From NCBI GenBank assembly GCA_003990745.1, contig RBNI01005859.1:1-12027 (forward strand): a DNA stretch of 12,027 bases, in the 5' to 3' direction. This document shows, piece by piece, positions 1 to 7,832 of this stretch. The position numbers and the translations under genes were made by a program. The notes below the pieces were generated by a model, which searched no databases, was not told the DNA's origin, and was given only the letters and a program-made list of their open reading frames with translations. How positions within the stretch are numbered: position 1 is the first letter of the stretch; every line of letters starts with the position of its first letter. The stretch is from Jimgerdemannia flammicorona. Its lineage: Eukaryota > Mucoromycota > Endogonomycetes > Endogonales > Endogonaceae.

Positions 1-188
1 CTTTAAACTGATCCTAAAATAGATTCAAATTAATTTAAATTTATTATATAATAAATTTAAATTAATTTGAATTTATCATATAATGAATTTAAATCAATTT
101 AAATTCTTTATATAATGAATTTGAACTAACTCAAATCAGTTATATGGTTGATAAATTCAAATCAGATTTGAATTTCCCTGACTCAATT
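1..188. repeat. AT-rich left flank with a 32-bp degenerate tandem repeat
   Basis: No coding region is visible. The motif ATATAATRAATTT starts at 46, 78 and 110, and a decayed copy starts at 142, giving a 32-bp period. Between these lie alternating AAATT/AATTT blocks. The stretch ends at CTCAATT just before the target-site copy. It resembles the AAATT/GAATT-rich sequence to the right of the element, so the retrotransposon probably sits inside one repetitive, non-genic block. Confidence 0.7.
23..72. repeat. 50-bp perfect palindrome
   Basis: The sequence from 23 to 72 equals its own reverse complement, with the centre between 47 and 48 and no loop. It continues to 19-76 with one mismatched pair (22/73). 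It is made only of A/T apart from one C/G pair (26/69). It could extrude as a cruciform or be the centre of a fold-back repeat. Confidence 0.85.
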
Positions 189-193
189 GGAGT
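189..193. repeat. Target-site duplication GGAGT, left copy
   Basis: GGAGT immediately precedes the first LTR base at 194 and is repeated exactly at 10867-10871 after the other LTR. Five base pairs is the usual staggered cut for Ty3/gypsy integrases. It fixes the element borders and shows both LTRs belong to one insertion. Confidence 0.93.
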
Positions 194-553
194 TGTAAGA
201 GGGTTGCTTTTTTAGGGTAACCATTACGTAGTTCTGGAAGGGTTTTCTAGAAGTTCTGGATATTTGAGAAGACCATTTTCTTATGGTCAAGATCAATTTC
301 GTATGGAGTACATCCTCTATGCTTATTGATTTCAAGATTGGGTTGACGTCTCAACCAAAGTCCTTTTTCGGACTAGTTCTGGATGTTCAGGATTTTCCAT
401 ATTTCAGGAAGTTCAAGAAACTAAGACCAGCTTAGTTGAATCGGCATATCGCTGCAGACAATACCCAATTTAGGAAATTTCGTGACGGGGTTAGGAGTAG
501 GACCTAATGGGGAGCGGATTTACTTAAGAGTGGTTTGTGGGTTATTATATAGG

Positions 554-559
554 TTTATT
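554..559 (-). promoter_or_regulatory. Candidate polyadenylation signal AATAAA in the 3' LTR
   Basis: The sense strand reads AATAAA about 125 nt downstream of the TATA box at 685-692. If transcription starts about 30 nt after that TATA, the signal falls inside R, where an LTR element needs its poly(A) signal. The same hexamer is conserved at 9153-9158 in the other LTR. Confidence 0.5.
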
Positions 560-684
560 CGCTATTCATGATATTGCTATACTAGGAGTATTTGTGTGAA
601 GGAATATTGTGGGGAAGTGTTCAGGAATGTTCTTGTGTGTTCGAGTCTGTTTAAGTCTGAGATTCTGAGGTCTGAGGGAGGGGG

Positions 685-692
685 TATTTATA
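685..692 (-). promoter_or_regulatory. TATA box 2 in the 3' LTR (read-out promoter)
   Basis: The sense strand reads TATAAATA followed by a C/T-rich run, identical in the 5' LTR copy. In this LTR any activity would drive transcription leftward into flanking DNA. Confidence 0.6.
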
Positions 693-748
693 CCAGTGAG
701 GGGCTATCTGGACTATACTAGATATGGATGTAGCACTAAGTGCTTTGC

Positions 749-818
749 TGAGTCGGAATGCAGTCACATAGTACAAGTGTGATCTGATATGTCAAGAGAT
801 TGTCTGACTGCTGAGTCA
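749..818 (-). promoter_or_regulatory. TGAGTC sites upstream of TATA box 2, 3' LTR
   Basis: TGAGTCA at 812-818 is a perfect AP-1/Gcn4-type bZIP half-site pair, and TGAGTCG at 749-755 is one base off. The nearer one lies about 57 bp upstream of TATA box 2. Both are conserved in the 5' LTR. A role in activation is inferred from the motif only. Confidence 0.4.
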
Positions 819-881
819 GTTCACAGTCATGTTGTACAAGGCTAATCTAACTATACTATGACTGCTAATCTATTTATGGGT

Positions 882-1979
882 TTACACACTGTCTGGGTAG
901 TCTTTGATGACATCACCATTGATGACATTATCTCTGATAAAGTAGTTGTCTAGGAAGAGTGGTTCGTGGATTACTTCTCCTTGTTGGCTGAGGTAATAAT
1001 ACATTAGAACTTCATCTCCATCCCACAGGATCGCATCATCTGTCTCGTATGCTGGATAAGGTGTTGGGGGGTGAAGAAGTGGTACATTGTCTTCATTTTT
1101 ATCAGATTTGCTGTCTGCATACCTTCTGTAGGTTATAGCACTATGAGTCGCAGAGTTGTAGTATGCTGGCGGCTGTGGTTCATGTCACTCATACTCAGGT
1201 GGTGGAGTTGTTGGTTTGGTCTCGAGGGTTGTCTGGAAGTACAGGTTGTGTTCTCCGGTCTCTTCATTGTAGTTGAAGTAATCGGGAGTGAATGCAGGTT
1301 GGTATTCATGCCAGTGATCATTGTTCCAATAAGTCTCGTATGTGGTTATGAACTGTTGTAAGTTCATCGGCAAAGTTGGCGGTGTGATCAGAGTTGGTAG
1401 AGATCTTTGGCTTGAGGTCATGTCAGCATCAGAGGGATCATTGTCTTCTGCTTTGTCTTCATCGAAGTTGATTATATCATAGATGTCCTTCATGGCATAT
1501 CCAACTTGGGGCATTTGCAGGATGTGGTCGTCAGGGTGCAGAAAGGTTCTGTCAGTGGTCTGAACGTACTCGAGATACTTGTGGTTGAGTTCTTGTATCA
1601 TGTCGTCAATTTGGCCATAGGACAGGGTAGCAACCATTTCACTGGTAGTAACTCGGAGGTGGAGAATAAAGGTGCTGTACTCGTAGAAGAGTTCTTGGTG
1701 TTTGTGGGCGATGAGCTTCTGGTGTTGAGACATCTGGGTAATGTCTGTATCATGGTGGTGTTCAACCATGTCCTCTAGGAGGCGGCCGATCTGGTAGTAG
1801 CTTGAGATTTGTCCAATCCGGTAGACCTCGTTAAGTATATTCAGGGCATTCCATCAGGCTTCCATAAAGTAGAGGGGTGCGAGGCTATAGATATTCATGA
1901 GGGGCAGAGGGGGTGTAGCTCAGTTGACAATGGCATTCCAAATATCAGCGCAGATGCGGTTGTAGATCTTGGTGGTCAT
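882..1979 (-). pseudogene. LTR-encoded protein, 3' LTR copy (365 codons, 3 stops)
   Basis: The sense frame starts at ATG 1979-1977 and ends at TAA 882-884. It carries three stops private to this copy: TGA at 1920-1922, 1854-1856 and 1185-1187. The 5' LTR has CGA, CAA and CAA at these codons. The last two TGA/CAA pairs are best explained by an ancestral CGA that decayed on opposite strands. No known family is recognised. The N-terminal half looks helical, with an HHH stretch near residue 73. The middle is acidic (DEDKAED). The C-terminal third is rich in Pro, Tyr and Asp/Glu. Two PPxY motifs are encoded, PPEY at 1191-1202 and PPAY at 1161-1172; in retroviral Gag such motifs recruit Nedd4/Rsp5-type WW-domain ligases. 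There is no clear signal peptide or membrane segment. Its function is unknown. Confidence 0.7.
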
Positions 1980-2048
1980 GTTTGTGTATTTGGAAGTTGT
2001 GGTTATTGTTTGTTTTGATTCTCTGTTTCGACACGTCTTGGAGCTCGG

Positions 2049-2055
2049 TATATAT
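2049..2055 (-). promoter_or_regulatory. TATA box 1 in the 3' LTR, for the LTR-encoded frame
   Basis: ATATATA lies in the sense context GCATATATACC, 70-76 nt before the ATG at 1979. It is unchanged in the 5' LTR. In this LTR it could make a short transcript of the LTR frame ending at the AATAAA at 554-559. Confidence 0.5.
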
Positions 2056-2116
2056 GCATTTGTTCTTGATTGGTAAGATTCTGTTTATGTGAACCTTGTA
2101 TTTCGTGACTTCATAT

Positions 2117-2154
2117 TGACTCAGCTTTGTGCACTGTGACTTCTGTTTGACTCA
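2117..2154 (-). promoter_or_regulatory. Paired TGACTCA bZIP-type sites, 3' LTR
   Basis: Two perfect TGACTCA sites (2117-2123 and 2148-2154), each in the context TTGACTCAGCTT, are spaced 31 bp apart. The nearer one is 62 bp upstream of TATA box 1. Both are conserved in the other LTR despite about 5.5 percent divergence. They match the palindromic AP-1/Gcn4 consensus; the regulator is not known. Confidence 0.5.
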
Positions 2155-2268
2155 GCTTCGTGATCATGCAGGTGATTTCCAGATTTATTCAGAGGTCGCG
2201 TGTGATTTCGGTGGCTTGTTAAGAGGGTGACATGTGATTTCTGTGGCTTGGAGGTTGTGCGCTTACAA

Positions 2269-2281
2269 CTCTCCCCTTCTT
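2269..2281 (-). promoter_or_regulatory. Polypurine tract (plus-strand DNA primer)
   Basis: The sense strand reads AAGAAGGGGAGAG, followed by TT and then the 3' LTR start TGTAAG. An uninterrupted purine run directly before the 3' LTR is where RNase H leaves the primer for plus-strand synthesis. Confidence 0.88.
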
Positions 2282-2697
2282 AGCTTTCGACGTCCTTGTC
2301 GGAGCCTTCTAATTTTGTTCTAGTGTTGTTACACCATTTGGGAGGTCAAAAGTCTGGTAAAGTCCATTTTTTCAGAAAGTGGCATGCTCGTAGTATAGTT
2401 GCCTAATGCATTGGATTCATACGTTAAAGGGTCGTATGTTCAATGCCATACACCGGAAGTGATTCTGACATCATTCACTGCTGGAGAATTTCCTCTAAGG
2501 AATCTTCTTAAATGTCTATGCCTCATTTCCCACCAGTGGTACAGGGAGAATAGGCTTGCTTTCAGTTTTGCTACTTTTCCAGGGGGTCGGTATTCTTTTG
2601 TTCTGTCTTGCTGAGTTCTTGATTAGGTTCGTGATAATTATAATGTTCAGAAGGGTAATATATATTGTGTACTGATAGGTACAGAAGTATTCAGTGT
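2282..2697 (-). other. 3' untranslated stretch of the element
   Basis: About 415 bp between the last recognisable pol stop and the polypurine tract. The sense strand has stops in all frames and no domain could be read. A 71-codon open stretch on the opposite strand (2399-2614) has no features of a real gene. This stretch probably serves as 3' leader to the polypurine tract. Confidence 0.6.
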
Positions 2698-2744
2698 TCA
2701 GTTGTTCAAGGAATCATATTCCTGAACTAAGTCAGTAGCATTCT

Positions 2745-2871
2745 GGAGATTGGTCTTGGGTTCCCATGTTGCATCATGGATCGGATAACCTTTCCATTTG
2801 ATGAGGTACTCAGGGTGGTTCTTGTGGCCACATTTGTTGAGGATTTATTCAACTTCATATTCTTCCTGGTC
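2745..2871 (-). pseudogene. Chromodomain at the Pol C terminus
   Basis: The frame reads YEVE, then a stop (TAA 2845-2847, probably from CAA), then ILNK, HPEYLIKWKGY and ATWEP. This is the chromodomain signature: aromatic-cage residues Y, W and the WEP end, about 40 residues. In chromoviruses this domain reads histone methylation and steers integration to heterochromatin, which fits the satellite-like flanks. A short tail follows and ends at 2698. The stop in the first strand would truncate the domain now. Confidence 0.9.
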
Positions 2872-3002
2872 ATTAATAATGACAGGTGCAGGTGGTTTTA
2901 TAGTTCGGTTCAGGAATAGTTCATCATCATTATCATTGTATCACTTGAGACATTAGACATTGAAGACTGGGTGAATCTTAATGGTGTCTGGTAGCGCCAA
3001 TT

Positions 3003-4068
3003 TATAGGAGGTCAGAGAGACTTGTGAAATGACTTCAAATGGTCCAATGAACTTGCTGTTCAGCTTTGTAGATGGTCTGTGCTTGAGGTTGTCAACTCGG
3101 TATCCTTGGATGTCTAATAGAACTTTTTCTCCAATATCAAAGGTTTCTTCTCGGCGATGCTGGTTGACATACTGTGACTGTTGTTCTTGAGCTCGTGATA
3201 AGTTCTCAATTGTGATCTGGCTTAGATTACGTATTTGGAGTAAGAATTCTTCAACAGCTTCAACTGTAGAGAGTTCTTCAGTAGTTCAGATGAGTGTCAG
3301 AGGAGTGTTTGGGTTTTGTCCAGTGTTGGCGAAGAATGGGGTCATTCCAAGAGAGGCTTGCTTACTGTTGTTATAGGCAAACTCAACTGCAGTGAGGTGT
3401 TTATACTAATCATCTTGTCTGTAGGAGACATAGTTTCTTAGCATTTGTTCCAGGGTTCAGTTCATTCTTTTAGTTTGGCCATCAGTTTCGGGGTGAAAGG
3501 CTGTAGATAGTGCAAGTTTTGTTCCAAGGTGTGCATAGAGGGCTTTCCAAAAATGGCTGGTGAATTTTGGGTCTCGGTCACTAACAATGATCTTAGGGAG
3601 ACCATGATAGCAGAAGATGTTGTCAAACAAGAGTGTAGCTATGTCCAGTGCTGTTGCAGTGGTAGTTGTTGATATAAAGTGAGCTTGTTTGCTGAGATAG
3701 TCCACAAAGACAACAATTGCATCTTTCCTGTTCTTGGTTCGGGGTAGTTGTACAATGAAGTCCATAGAGATTTGTTCTCAATTTGCAGATGGTACTGGGA
3801 TAGGGTGGAGTAGGCCAGGTTTTGCTAATGTTGATAACTTGTTCCATTGGCAGGCATCACAGGAAGTAATGTAAGTCTTGAGTTGATCTGCCATTCGGGG
3901 CCAATAGAAGTTTCGGGAGATAACTTCATAGCATTTATCAAATCCTAAGTGTCTGGCTGTAGGGGCATCATGACATTTGAATAGGATAGTCCTTTGGAGG
4001 TCTTGGTTGTTTGGAACATACAATCTGTCCTTATAGTAGATAGTATTGTCCTTGAGTTGGTATTGATT
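3003..4068 (-). pseudogene. Integrase with zinc finger, DDE core and GPF module
   Basis: The HHCC zinc finger is seen as CHDAPTARHLG followed about 30 residues later by CDAC (about 3840-3990). In the core, the first Asp is in MDF (3760-3762) and the second in SDRDPKF (3577-3579). The third acidic residue should lie 36 codons later, in the family motif TERVN. Here that codon (3469-3471) is AAA, Lys, one G-to-A change from GAA, so the catalytic Glu is lost. Stops fall at 3778, 3457, 3406 and 3286. The DNA-binding tail has the GPF motif (FIGPFEVI, about 3032-3052), then HPVFNV. The GPF module followed by a chromodomain is typical of chromoviruses. Confidence 0.92.
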
Positions 4069-4159
4069 TTACCGGGTATGCTTGTCAGCATCATCACTGT
4101 TCAGGATTTCTCGGAGTGCTTGAGCTTCCTTATCATCAGCACATACTACGATAATTTGT

Positions 4160-4680
4160 TCCATGATGGAGTTTGTAACCAGGGTGAGAGTTTGGATAAC
4201 TTCTTCAATGGGTGGTCTGGAGATTGCATCAGCAACAATATTTTCCTTGCCGGGGTGGTATTGGATTTCATAGTCAAAGTTGGTGAGGACTTTCATCCAT
4301 CTGGCTTGCTTTCGAGAAAGGGTAGCCTGGGTCTTGATGTTGACTAATGACTTGTGGTCAGTTAATACAGTGAAGTGTGCTCTTTCTAGGTATGGTCACC
4401 ATTTGATCAGGGTGTCTACGATGGCTAACATTTCCTTCTCGTGAGTTGCATAGTTGATTTCGGCATCATTGAACTTGCGGGAGTGATAGGCCACAGGGTG
4501 TCCTTCTTGCATGAGTACTGCTCCAAGAGCTAGGTCAGAGGCATCGGTGGTAACTTCATATAGTAGAGCAGGATTTACCACTTGAAGTACTGGAGTAGTT
4601 ATCAAAGCATCTTTCAGTACTTGAAAGGCTGTGTCTTGTTCGGGTCCCCAATTTGCAAGATTGTTGAAGTCTTTCTCTTA
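4160..4680 (-). pseudogene. RNase H domain
   Basis: This domain follows RT in the same frame. It shows TTDASDLALGAVL with catalytic Asp at 4543-4545, YATHEKEMLAIV carrying the Glu, and VLTDHKSL with Asp at 4357-4359, then QARWM. These are the three acidic positions of the gypsy RNase H fold, which degrades the RNA strand during reverse transcription. Stops are TAA 4678-4680, just before the domain, and TGA 4396-4398, where related elements have Arg (KWRPYL). The stretch after RARWM-type sequence carries HPGKENIVADAISR, the usual RNase H-integrase linker. Confidence 0.92.
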
Positions 4681-4770
4681 TTTCATGGTCCAGAGCTGTT
4701 CTTCTTTCTTGCTATACTTGGTCATTTGGGTAAGGGCAGTGGCGATTTTGGCAAAGTTGGCGACAAATTA

Positions 4771-5703
4771 TCTGTAATAGTTCGCTAGTCCCAGGAATGA
4801 CTGGAGGTCTTTCAGCTTCTTGGGTCTGGGCCAATCTTTGATTGTGGAGATTTTGCTGGGGTCTACTTTGATTCCATTTGGCATGACAATGTGTCCAAGG
4901 AATTGGATTTCCTTCAGAAGAAATTCACATTTGCTGAGTTTTGCGAAGAGTCTGTTCTCTTGGAGTTTCAGTAGTACTAGCTCAAGGTGTTCGAGATGTT
5001 CCTCCAGGGTTTTGCTGAAGACTAGAATATCGTCAATATAGACAATAATAAATTTGTCCAAGTATGGGTGCAGGATGGTATTCATCAGTGTCTGAAAGGT
5101 TGTAGGAGCATTAGTTAAGCCAAAGGGCATAACCAGGAATTCAAAATGTCCATAGCGGGTTCGGAAGGCTGTCTTGTAGATGTCTTCTTCTTTCATGGCA
5201 ATTTGCCAGTAGCCATTTCATAGATCAAAAGAGCTCATGAATTGTGGGTTGGTAAGTCTATCGAATATTTCATCAATTCTGGGTAGTAGGCAACAGTTCT
5301 TGATGGTCTGTTCATTGAGGTCGTGGTAATCTATACACATTCGCAGGTCTCCTCCTTTCTTGACAACAAAGAGGACTGGTGCACCATAAGGTGATACACT
5401 GGGTCTGATGAATCCTTGTTTCAGGAGTTCGTCAATTTCTTTCTTGAGTGCATCGATTTCTCTTGGAGACATGTGGTAGATTGACTTGAAGGCTGGCTTG
5501 GCATCTGGAATAGTCTTGATGGCATGGTCCACTGCTCGTTTGGGAGGTAGGCCTTTTGGGAGTTTCTTCAGAAATATGTCTCGGAATTTCTGGAGTAGTG
5601 GTCTGACACGGCTGTTAACTTTGGAAAAGTCTTCTTCAGAGTTCTCGGGTTCTCCTTTGGATGGATGGATGGAGATAGCAAAGAGAGGGCATTTCTTGGC
5701 CAA
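4771..5703 (-). pseudogene. Reverse transcriptase domain
   Basis: Canonical Ty3/gypsy RT blocks are visible in order: FIRPSVSPYGAPVLFV, MCIDYHDLN (family form YRDLN, so Arg to His), LPRIDEIFDRL, SFDL then a stop then [36 protein letters not shown] with the catalytic YIDD at 5029-5040, then FLGHIV and [10 protein letters not shown]. The stop TGA 5218-5220 replaces Arg/Lys of FDLxxGYWQI, and TAA 4768-4770 follows NYYR. The region before about 5440 is the protease-RT linker, including LPKGLPPKRAVDHAI. Confidence 0.95.
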
Positions 5704-5781
5704 TTTCTTGAGTTGTAGCTTGTTGATGTGAGTGATCTTTGGTCCAGAGTCACTAGAGTTGAGTGAGTCCTTTTCGCCTTA

Positions 5782-6240
5782 TAGTTTGAAGTTGTGGCGT
5801 CCTTTCTTGATGGTCAGAGAATGGTTTACCCAATTGATCATAGGGTTCTCTTGTTTTAACCATGGTGTTCCAAGGATGATTTCGTTGTTAGGGAGTGGTA
5901 CAATTTGAAGGGTAACATGTACTCGATAGTCACTGATTCGGAAGGGTAGGTTGTGGACTTCCTTGCTAATGACATGTGAGATTCCATCAGCTGTAGCAAC
6001 TGCTTGAGTTTGTTGTACTGGAGAGATGAAGACCTTGAGTCTGTTGGCTGTTTCTTCGTTGATAAAGTTGCCTGAGGCACCACTGTCTATCATGATCTTG
6101 ACAGGTGCTTGGTTGACAAAAGCTTTAAGTGTAAGCAGTTTGTCTGATCCAATGGTGGTAATTTCGGTTGTAGGAGCTTTTCTTCTGTTGGTTCTTCTTT
6201 GAGCCAGTTCATTGACACAAGAGAAGCAATCATCGATCAT
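5782..6240 (-). pseudogene. Aspartic protease domain
   Basis: The active site IDSGASGNFI has Asp at 6085-6087, the retropepsin D-S/T-G motif. The flap-side and C-terminal motif EIILGTPWL (about 5860-5885) and NPMINW follow as in other gypsy proteases. It cuts the polyprotein. The reading block is closed by TAA 5779-5781 (probably CAA) and preceded by TGA 6241-6243. The first part before the active site is a short linker. Confidence 0.92.
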
Positions 6241-6357
6241 TCAGGAAGAGTACATTCCAATACTATGGGAACATCAGCCACTTGGTACATATCTATCTTC
6301 TATTTTCTTGTAGAATTATTCTTCTTTATTCATGATAGGTTGGACTGGGGCCTTGTT

Positions 6358-6723
6358 TGATGAACCAAATCCTTTAGATCCTCGGATGGTGGGCAGTAGT
6401 TCAGGGACTTCCTTGACTGTCAGGTTTGACTCGATTTTCTCAAATAGGATCTGAGCAATACAGAATCCAATGGGAATCTTGAAGGGTGTCCAACTGTAGT
6501 TTCGGATGAGAACAATAATTTCGCCTGTATAATCTTCGTCAATGACTCCTCCTTCTACTGAGAGTCCTTTCAATGCTAGGCTGCTGTGACAGTATATTCT
6601 TCCAACATGTCCTTCAGGGATTTGGATACTGATTCCTGTATAGACTTGCTTGACTTCTCGGTTGGAGACTGTAGCTTCTTCAGCTGCATACAGGTCATAT
6701 CCAGCTGCTTTTTGACTTCCTTT
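6358..6723 (-). pseudogene. dUTPase domain between Gag nucleocapsid and protease
   Basis: All five trimeric-dUTPase motifs occur in order and in frame: motif I AAGYDLY with Asp at 6694-6696; motif II GRIYCHSSLA (6574-6603); motif III GGVIDEDYTGE, with the catalytic Asp of IDEDY at 6538-6540; motif IV GFCIAQ (6451-6468); motif V RGSKGFGSS (6358-6384). At about 120 residues it matches a single dUTPase subunit. Such enzymes hydrolyse dUTP to dUMP and limit uracil incorporation in cDNA. Motif II normally has PRS or ARS. Here the Arg codon is CAC (6586-6588), one transition from CGC, so activity is probably lost. No stop falls within the domain, the longest stop-free block of the Gag end. Captured dUTPases are known in some basidiomycete Ty3/gypsy elements. 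Confidence 0.95.
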
Positions 6724-6816
6724 GGTTGGGGCCTTAGCAGTTTGTCTTAACTTGACAAAGTCTAGTGTTCTGGTGGTCAGATTGTTGAGGTGGTGCAGAG
6801 TGGTAACAGTTGCTCA

Positions 6817-7832
6817 TGTTGCTGTTCGGGGTTTTCAGTTAGGGCAGGCACTGGCCATGTGTCCTGTCTTTCAACAATAGAAGTATGCTCCACTTCTTCT
6901 AAGTTCATTCCTTTCGCCTTTAGTGAGTTTCTTGAAGGTACTTGGCTGGGTGGGTTCATGATTTCTGGGTGTCCATGAAGTGGATGTTGAGGGAGCTCGG
7001 GATGCTTCATGCTTGGGTTCTTCTTTCTTGATCCAAGTCTTTTCCTTGTTGTTGAATTGTCTTTGGGGCAGAATGGGTCCAGCTGTTAGGATCTGCTTGA
7101 CCATAGTCTTGATTCTTGCCAGGTACCATTATTGGTGGTCACAACCAACTGGGCGTCCTTGTTCTCGGATTTTTCTAGTAAGCCATTCAGGCAGGGCATC
7201 GAATAAATGGTCTGCTCTTGTACCATTTCGTGCTTCATCATTGGCAATATATCCTAGGCCAACAGTGTTCAGGAGTGACTCAAGTTTTGTATAGAAGGTT
7301 TCGAATTCCTCCTTGCCATATACATCGAATTTGAGGTTGCGGAGTTTTACTCGAGATTCAGCGATTATGGTTTCACTGCGATATTGAGCAATCATGAGTT
7401 GTTTAAGTCCAGGGACTGCAGGATGGTCTCTATATCCTGGGGCATTATTTGCTGCATTCTGGGCAACTACTGCAGGTCGGGTGTCCCATGTGAGGGGTTT
7501 TTCAGGAAGGGTTCGCCACCATTCTTCAGCAGGTCCTCGGAAGAATGTAACAACTCGGCAGACATAGGCGGTAGTGGTAGCAAAGAGTTGTTCCAAAGTG
7601 TGGTCTTGATTGTTTGTCAGAACGCGGTCAGCGACTCGTTCATTGGTCTATTGATTGGCTTCGAAGTTGGTGTCAACTACACTAATGAAGCTTTGGACTT
7701 CTTATGCAGTACCATTGAAGGTAGGTAGACTCAGATTTTTTGTAGGTCGGGTCTGTTCAGCTAAGGCAGTAATGGTTGCTGCCATTATGGCTACCTGGGC
7801 TGTGAGGTCTATAATCTGTTGGTTTGCCATGT
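6817..7832 (-). pseudogene. Gag core with capsid-like domain and zinc knuckle
   Basis: ATG 7830-7832 in the context AACATGGCA starts MANQQIIDLTAQ, then LPTFNGT, EVQSFISVV, VVTFFRGPAEEWW and FETFYTKLESLL, the pattern of the retrotransposon Gag family. FRGPAEEWW is its hallmark (compare L.G.A..W). A basic linker with LTKGERNELRR precedes the nucleocapsid knuckle at about 6846-6885, read as YFYC, stop, KTGHMASAC. The spacing matches CX2CX4HX4C, but the first Cys is Tyr (TAC, one step from TGC). Stops are at 7702, 7648, 7129, 6871 and 6835; the last frame stop before the dUTPase part is TGA 6814. This ATG may be the true Gag start, or internal to a longer frame. Confidence 0.85.

Larger units (their letters stand above)
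194..2267 (-). repeat. 3' LTR (2074 bp)
   Basis: This is the downstream LTR relative to the element. It aligns without gaps to 8793-10866 (offset 8599) with about 114 substitutions by hand count, of which one was a transversion (T1088 versus G9687). The ends are TGTAAG at 194 and CTTACA at 2267. By analogy with the other copy, U3 runs from 2267 to about 660 and contains a 365-codon frame, a TATA box at 685-692 and AATAAA at 554-559. U5 runs to 194. The downstream promoter here points out of the element into the left flank. Confidence 0.96.

Noticed and set aside
1506..1778. Plus-strand open frame of 90 codons, matched by 10105-10377 in the other LTR and intact in both
   Set aside because: It is antisense to the LTR-encoded frame, starts with TTG rather than ATG, and has no promoter or recognisable motif. 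Its conservation follows from the LTR duplication.
1809..2018. Plus-strand 69-codon frame, matched at 10408-10617
   Set aside because: It is antisense to the N-terminal part of the LTR-encoded frame and its leader; no support for coding.
2399..2614. Plus-strand 71-codon frame in the 3' untranslated stretch
   Set aside because: No family resemblance, no promoter, and it lies antisense within the element just before the polypurine tract.
3994..4347. Plus-strand 117-codon frame opposite integrase and RNase H
   Set aside because: It is a shadow of the pol frame, whose minus-strand translation matches known domains.
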